Shown here one piece after another: positions 57,494-64,000 of a stretch of DNA of 64,000 nt; the first letter of the stretch is position 1, and each line of letters starts with the position of its first letter. Origin of the DNA: Riptortus pedestris (lineage: Eukaryota > Arthropoda > Insecta > Hemiptera > Alydidae). The position numbers and the translations under genes are program-made. The notes beneath the pieces are model-generated. The model ran no database searches and had not been told where the DNA came from. It saw nothing but the letters and a program-made list of their open reading frames with translations. The stretch is taken from contig CM032228.1 of assembly GCA_019009955.1 (NCBI GenBank), positions 258,760,001 through 258,824,000 on the forward strand, in the 5' to 3' direction.

Positions 57494-57803
57494 CTTGAGG
57501 ATACCAGTGACTAATGTGACTTGAGGATACCAGTGACTAATGTGACTTGAGGATACCAGTGACTAATGTGACCTGAGGATACCAGTGACTAATGTGACTT
57601 GAGGATACCAGTGACTAATGTGACTTGAGGATACCAGTGACTAATGTGACTTGAGGATACCAGTGACTAATGTGACTTGAGGATACCAGTGACTAATGTG
57701 ACTTGAGGATACCAGTGACTAATGTGACTTGAGGATACCAGTAACTAATGTGACTTGAGGATACCAGTGACTAATGTGACTTGAGGATACCAGTGACTAA
57801 TGT
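57494..57803. repeat. 26-bp tandem array, ~12 copies
   Basis: CTTGAGGATACCAGTGACTA plus ATGTGA repeated. Only two variant sites are seen (GACCTGAGG, CAGTAACT). Confidence 0.97.
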
Positions 57804-58093
57804 TTCAAATAAGTACCTTCATACATTCAGAGATAAGTCTTGACAATGACACCCATATGTATCTTACCGACTCAGGTAGTTGAAAATAAATGTAATTATT
57901 TTAATTAGTGTTAAATTAAATAATTGCACAGAAACATATTTTGGGGTATCTATAACAAAGTTACTAACATTTTGTCAATTAAATTTGTTACTTATTATTA
58001 AGTAGTAAACTCATTCGTTACAAAATTATGGCAAATTCGATAAAGATATTTGTGAAATCTCTGTATTTCTTTATATTACTGTTATTTGTTCAT

Positions 58094-58217
58094 GCCCACT
58101 TTGTGCAACTGAGGCTAATTGGGACGGGTAATCAACAGGTTACCACTCTTTCCAAGCAGAGCTGGGACTAATGATTCTATTTAGCGAGTTCTTATTGTAA
58201 ACTCAGGAATCCAGCCC
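58094..58217 (-). mobile_element. Partial SINE copy
   Basis: Minus strand of GCAACTGAGGCTAATTGGGA, CGGGTAATCAACAGGTTACC and TCTATTTAGCGAGTTC matches the SINE body. The tRNA-like head is lost or diverged beyond 58217. Confidence 0.7.
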
Positions 58218-58689
58218 AACACTATCAATCATGTATAATAAATTAATTTTGTTAACAATCATAACAAAATTTTAAATATATTACACACATTTTTAATTTC
58301 TTGGCGAGCCTTGTTCTTCGTCTTAAAGTGTACTCAAGCATTACTAATAAAGCAACATATTTACCCCACTTAAAGATACAATATACATGATAATAAATTA
58401 TTTCTTGCTTCAAAAATATTGAAGTTTTATTTACTATTATTATCATATTGATTGTAATCATCATCTATATAAAAACATCTTTTAAACATGAAGTTTTTTA
58501 ATTTTCGTTTTAAACTCAATATTTTTAATATATTTGGGTTGTACCATAAATCTTCTGCAAATGATTCGCTTTTCTCAAAATATTTATGTATGTGGCTGGG
58601 GTTTGAAGCACGTTCTATTTCTTGATAAAGTTAGTGGGATTTGACAATACTAATTACATATATATCTAGGGTAACAATACCCTGCAACA
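58218..58689. other. AT-rich sequence, no gene seen
   Basis: No supported feature. Confidence 0.5.
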
Positions 58690-59908
58690 TCAATGATAAC
58701 AATATCTTACTATTTATAATATCCTGCTATGCCTATGGCAACCTTATGATCACAATATCCTGCTGTCTCTATGATGACTATGTGGTAATAATATACTGCT
58801 ATGCCTATGGCAACCTTATGGTCACAATATCCTGCTGTCTCTATGATGACTATATGGTAATAATATACTGCTATGCCTATGGCAACCTTATGGTCACAAT
58901 ATCCTGCTGTCTCTATGATGACTATATGGTAATAATATCCTGCTATGCCTATGGCAACCTTATGGTCACAATATCCTGCTGTCTCTATGATGACTATATG
59001 GTAATAATACCCTGCTATGCCTATGGCAACCTTATGGTCACAATATCCTGCTGTCTCTATGATGACTATATGGTAATAATATACTACTATGCCTATGGCA
59101 ACCTTATGGTCACAATATCCTGCTGTCTCTATGATGACTATATGGTAATAATATACTACTATGCCTATGGCAACCTTATGGTCACAATATCCTGCTGTCT
59201 CTATGATGACTATATGGTAATAATATACTGCTATGCCTATGGCAACCTTATGGTCACAATATCCTGCTGTCTCTATGATGACTATATGGTAATAATATAC
59301 TGCTATGCCTATGGCAACCTTATGGTCACAATATCCTGCTGTCTCTATGATGACTATATGGTAATAATATACTGCTATGCCTATGGCAACCTTATGGTCA
59401 CAATATCCTGCTGTCTCTATGATGACTATATGGTAATAATATACTACTATGCCTATGGCAACCTTATGGTCACAATATCCTGCTGTCTCTATGATGACTA
59501 TATGGTAATAATATACTGCTATGCCTATGGCAACCTTATGGTCACAATATCCTGCTGTCTCTATGATGACTATATGGTAATAATATACTGCTATGCCTAT
59601 GGCAACCTTATGGTCACAATATCCTGCTGTCTCTATGATGACTATATGGTAATAATATCCTGCTATGCCTATGGCAACCTTATGGTCACAATATCCTGCT
59701 GTCTCTATGATGACTATATGGTAATAATATCCTGCTATGCCTATGGCAACCTTATGGTCACAATATCCTGCTGTCTCTATGATGACTATATGGTAATAAT
59801 ATACTGCTATGCCTATGGCAACCTTATGGTCACAATATCCTGCTGTCTCTATGATGACTATATGGTAATAATATCCTGCTATGCCTATGGCAACCTTATG
59901 GTCACAAC
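58690..59908. repeat. 72-bp array built from two 36-bp halves, ~17 copies
   Basis: Half 1 (ATATCCTGCTGTCTCTATGA, then TGACTATATGGTAATA) and half 2 (ATATACTGCTATGCCTATGG, then CAACCTTATGGTCACA) align with each other, so the 72-bp unit is a dimer of an ancestral 36-mer. The plus frame is open for 449 codons (58641-59990). The variable sites (ATACTGCT/ATCCTGCT/ACCCTGCT/ATACTACT) change residues (Tyr/Ser/Pro, Cys/Tyr), so there is no sign of protein constraint. Confidence 0.96.
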
Positions 59909-61150
59909 ACCCCTTTATATGTACGGTATCTTTATATGTATTGTGATCCTAAGAAGAAGAGAGAGTGAAAGGCGTGTTCGAGGAAGTTAGCTTCCTTCCC
60001 GATAGAGTTTCCCAGGATCCAGATAACCCGGTTTATCCTAACGACCCCCCCCCCCCTGGCAGGATTGCTACTCTACCTTTTATTGGCAATATTCTGAATG
60101 GAGCTACAAATCTTTTCCCAATAACTCAATAAATATTGGGGGGGGGGGCGGCTCTCTACTTGCTTTCCTTCCTTCGTCCGTATTTCCTCCGAACAGCTGT
60201 TCCTCGCCGATTCATTGAATAAGCGACTAGATTAGCGTCCTACAGGGATCGCAGCTTGAATGGAATGTCGTTAGCTGCCATCATTTTCTAGCGGTAAAAT
60301 AATAATACTAAGTGATAATGACTAGCACCTTTCGACCTTAAATGAAGAATGAAGAACCACCTAGAGAATAGCATGCAGGATGACGTCATGTCATTGCAGG
60401 TTGGGAAATCTGCTTACTTTACACAGCACTGTGTTGAGTGGTTTGCTTTACTGCAACATTGCTATTCATTCAGCACTGGATGCTATCTACACAAGTCCAA
60501 CCTTCAGCCCATAATTGAGTCAAATTTATTCTTATATTGTTAATCCGGGCACCTTCCATATTTAGGCCTAGTGTCTTATTCACTTAAATTAAATGTATTT
60601 ATTTACAATAAATGTTAAAAAGATAATAAAACTCGTCAAATGTATTCTATAACAAATTTATTTATAAAATCTATCAACATAATAATTATGTATAATAAAT
60701 GCATTTGGTTAACAATCCAAATAAAAGTTTTAATAACATTCTTAATATATAACAAGCATTTTTTATTTATATATTATTAGTCTTAGATTTTTCAAAGGAT
60801 GAAATGGTTTATAAATGAAAAATTCTCTTCGACAATGTGATATCACAAATTATTTGTTGAGCGGGTTTTATGTCAACCATCTTGGAGTATTATTTAATAC
60901 TTGACTTTTTGGATAGAATTGATCTTGTGTATAAAGTCATTCTTCAGGCATGACTTAGTTTAACTTGTTTTCAACCATGTTTATATTTTTTTATAAATTT
61001 TATACTTTCAGACAATTAGTTAAACAGTATTACTAATAAAAGTGAAATACTTTTCTCGAAATATGTATGCTTGTTATTTGGGTTTTGAGACACATTCTTG
61101 TATCTTATGTGCTGCAGATTGATGGAAAAGAGTAGCCGACAGGAGTCTCT
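59909..61150. other. Sequence without recognisable genes
   Basis: A poly-C tract lies near 60048 and a poly-G tract near 60139. A terminus-like fragment of the ~1 kb element lies at about 60402-60425 (GGGAAATCTGCTTACTTTAC). Confidence 0.5.
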
Positions 61151-61241
61151 CGACTTTCGAGTAATCGCATAACTCCATTTTCGAAACATTCCTGCAAATG
61201 TCCATCGATCCTACCTAGAAGATGACGAAAATGAGGTTCGT

Positions 61242-61330
<89 letters not shown>

Positions 61331-61690
61331 CACTGACATCTACCGATCGAAATTTGTCTCTTTGATCATTACCAAACTTGACATTTTAACGTATTATCAA
61401 AAACTAAAGATTAAGTTCATTAATGGCTGAAATCCAACTAGTGGGAATGGGGATTTAGAGGGGGGAGGAATTTTGAATGATCTTAATATCTCCGTTATGC
61501 GTCGGACCGAAAAATTGTAGAGAATTAATCTTATTGCAAATGTAATCTTCTAAAAATGTATTATGTACGTTTTTTCACTATTCTGATTATTGACCGAGAT
61601 ATTTGCTACCCCTACTCATGTCATATTAACAATAAACACTTGTATTATGAACCACTTTATTTAAAGCTCAAATACCACTCTTATTGAACT
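61151..61690 (+). mobile_element. ~1 kb inverted-repeat element, partial copy D
   Basis: Collinear with copies A and B: TGCAAATGTCCATCGATCCT, AGATGACGAAAATGAGGTTC, then the microsatellite, GATCATTACCAAACTTGAC, AAGTTCATTAATGGCTGAAA and a G-rich tract, ATCTCCGTTATGCGTCGG. Both termini are lost or diverged. Confidence 0.78.
61247..61327. repeat. Compound (TC)n(TA)n microsatellite inside copy D
   Basis: About 13 TC followed by about 27 TA dinucleotides at the same internal position as the microsatellites of copies A, B, C and E. Confidence 0.97.
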
Positions 61691-62794
61691 GAATTGTAAG
61701 ACCATAAGTTACTAGACCATTTAAATAACCGTAGTATGTTAGCAATAAGTGTTTCCATTTGTATAAGAGGTGTTCTAGATAACTATGGGGAAGAGGCTGG
61801 GTTGGGCTGGTTGTAGCAACTCTAGACTGATGAAGGTACATCTGCTCTTTGTCAGGACGTCAGAGCTACTGTCAACACAGGCCTTTGTAGTCCGGCAGAT
61901 ACTGCTTAACCATCTCACACCTCTATTATAGTAGCACCACTACTGACTACTGTCCAACTAACCAATGTAAATACTCCTGTCTTCTCAACAGCTGTCATCT
62001 CTATCTCACCAAAGGATTGACAACATTTATTCTACAATGGACTCGAGATAGTACAGGCTGGAGACTCCTTTTCTAGCCCTTACCCTAGCACACCTGTTGC
62101 ATCTTCTGTAATGGCAGTACTGCATTTGGTCAATTATCTCAGCTCTAGGACAAGAAGTTGCTTTCAATGAAAAGCGGCACCCTTTGAAGGCGTCATGTAG
62201 ATACAGCTGGTATCGGGACAAGAAAAATCCTGGCTTCCTACTCTTCAGCCAGAACCTGCGATCCCTAAAAGAGAGCGATAATTAGCATCCCAAGGCTGGA
62301 GCAGAATGTCGGTGCAAGTAATAATACGAGATTTCAGACTATACTTTATTTAAGTGAGTGATTTTACATGGTCCTAATGTCTTAAAGTCCCTTTGTAAAG
62401 TTTAATTGCCAATTAATGCTAACTGGCAACTTACGAATCCTATCTGATGTGATTTTAAACTGCTTATTTTGAAAATTATTCATATTCAGTTCTATTTTAA
62501 TAATATTATTTGATCAATTATTTTGGAATTTTAAATACAGTTTTTTTTTTATCTTTGAGAAGTTTTACGAAAATTTGGCCAATGTAATAGAAATCACACT
62601 TCTGCTTTCTCATTGTTTCCAGAAATTGATGTCTTTTCCAAGGCCAAAAAGAATCTTCAGAAACTAGCAAACAATAAGCAACTAGGGACCTAATGACGTA
62701 AGATATAGCCTATGTACATGTACTGACCAAATAAAAAATAGATAATTGACAAAACAGGAGCTCCATATGGTCGCAAGTACTTACATGTGGGATT
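61691..62794. other. Sequence without recognisable genes
   Basis: A short minus-strand ORF (62027-62221) shows no motif. No supported feature. Confidence 0.5.
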
Positions 62795-63660
62795 CGCAAA
62801 TTGCATAAAGTACATTACTAATTCAGGACGTACTTAAGTGTTGTTTCATCAAATATATATCTAATGCAGGAAATAAGTGCTATTTCATAAAGTACATTAC
62901 TAATTCAGGACGTACTTAGTGTTGTTTCATCAAATATATATCTAATGCAGGAAATAAGTGCTATTTCATAAAGTACATTACTAATTCAGGACGTACTTAG
63001 TGTTGTTTCATCAAATATATATCTAATGCAGGAAATAAGTGCTATTTCATAAAGTACATTACTAATTCAGGACGTACTTAGTGTTGTTTCATCAAATATA
63101 TATCTAATGCAGGAAATAAGTGCTATTTCATAAAGTACATTACTAATTCAGGACGTACTTAAGTGTTGTTTCATCAAATATACATCTAATGCAGGAAATA
63201 AGTGCTAATTCATAAAGTACACTACTATTTCTGGATGTACTTAAGTGTTGTTTCATCAAATATATATCTAATGCAGGAAATAAGTGCTAATTCATAAAGT
63301 ACATTACTAATTCAGGACGTACTTAAGTGTTGTTTCATCAAATATATATATATATATTTATATCTAGATATATAGATATATATATATATATATATATATA
63401 ATGCAGGAAATAAGTGCTATTTCATAAAGTACATTCCTAATTCTGGATGTACTTAAGTGTTGTTTCATCAAATATTATCTAATGCAGGAAATAAGTGCTA
63501 TTTCATAAAGTACATTACTAATTCAGGACGTACTTAAGTGTTGTTTCATCAAATATATCTAATGCAGGAAATAAGTGTTATTCATAATGTACATTACTAA
63601 TTCTGGCAATAATGCTGTTTCATGAAATGTATTTCTAATACTGGATATAAGTATTATTTA
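62795..63660. repeat. 81-bp tandem array, ~10 copies, with internal (TA)n expansion
   Basis: The unit is about 81 bp with AGGAAATAAGTGCTATTTCA, TAAAGTACATTACTAATTCA and GTGTTGTTTCATCAAATATA. The short ATATAT of each unit has expanded to about 60 bp of TA-rich sequence in one copy (63342-63401). The right edge is degenerate. Confidence 0.94.
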
Positions 63661-64000
63661 ATAAAGTGCGGCGTATACTCGTATGCAAGTACTCTTGTTG
63701 AATGGCCCAAGATGATATAGTAGAAATAACCTGCTTAAAATATGAACTGCGAAGAAATGAATTGAAGAAAAATTGTAGAGCACCAATAACTAACAATGCC
63801 TAACAGATTATCTCCTGGATAAATAATGAAAAGATCATCTCTGTGAGGAGATAGGTTGAAGGTTTGCTTTGCATAGTGATCCTCAATAACCTAGCTATGA
63901 TTAGTCAGTTTATGCAGGCTACAGAGGAATGGCTGTCTAACAATGCTGGCTTCCAGTTAGGTTCACTCACTCTCCTGCATCCTCTATCGCTCCAAGGCAT
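63661..64000. other. Right edge of window, no gene seen
   Basis: No supported feature. Confidence 0.45.

Overview
This looks like AT-rich nuclear DNA from an invertebrate animal. It contains degenerate Penelope-like and LINE retroelements, tRNA-derived SINEs, Tc1-type and other inverted-repeat DNA elements, many microsatellites and poly-G/poly-C tracts, and no prokaryotic operon structure. I cannot name the species. An arthropod or another lophotrochozoan/ecdysozoan with a repeat-rich genome would fit. No complete host protein-coding gene is visible. The best candidate for host coding sequence is one possible internal exon at 42813-43003.

Layout. About one third of the window (roughly 22 kb by adding the intervals) is tandem repeat, in at least 22 separate arrays with units of 16 to 97 bp. 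From left to right these are: 25-mer (1-537), 26-mer (1265-2762), a zoned 48-mer/40-mer satellite (7346-10486), 63-mer and 97-mer (13498-15305), 77-mer next to 33-mer (17168-18540), 45-mer (20172-21602), 16-mer (26192-26777), 28-mer, 20-mer, 51-mer, a ~72-mer (36965-37420), a 3.5 kb 50-mer array (37480-40957), 75-mer (41325-41849), 54-mer, 74-mer (45490-47811), 72-mer (52026-53160), a ~65-mer, 26-mer, 36/72-mer (58690-59908) and 81-mer (62795-63660). The long open reading frames in the window mostly follow from unit lengths divisible by three, or from stop-free units.

Between the arrays lie decayed transposons. (i) A compact Penelope-like element (PLE) with a GIY-YIG endonuclease remnant lies between inverted terminal repeats (21838-22765), beside a perfect 26-bp hairpin. 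(ii) A second PLE remnant (40944-42320) keeps an RT motif A. The 50-mer satellite runs straight into its terminus. (iii) A 5'-truncated LINE (25750-23690, minus strand) has RT, RNase H and a terminal Cys/His motif, broken by frameshifts. (iv) One tRNA-derived SINE family is present in about seven copies. (v) A ~1 kb non-autonomous element with short terminal inverted repeats (GCAGATTTCCC) has two full-length copies and several fragments. It carries a microsatellite at the same internal position whose motif differs between copies. (vi) A 255-bp MITE and a 593-bp Tc1-like deletion derivative flanked by TA are also present.

The most interesting themes are the link between PLE termini (which carry hammerhead-ribozyme-like core motifs) and satellite amplification, a hammerhead-like motif at 5702-5745 with perfect stem-I complementarity, and the microsatellite-carrying transposon family. 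No functional cooperation between genes can be inferred here; the region reads as intergenic or intronic repeat-rich DNA.
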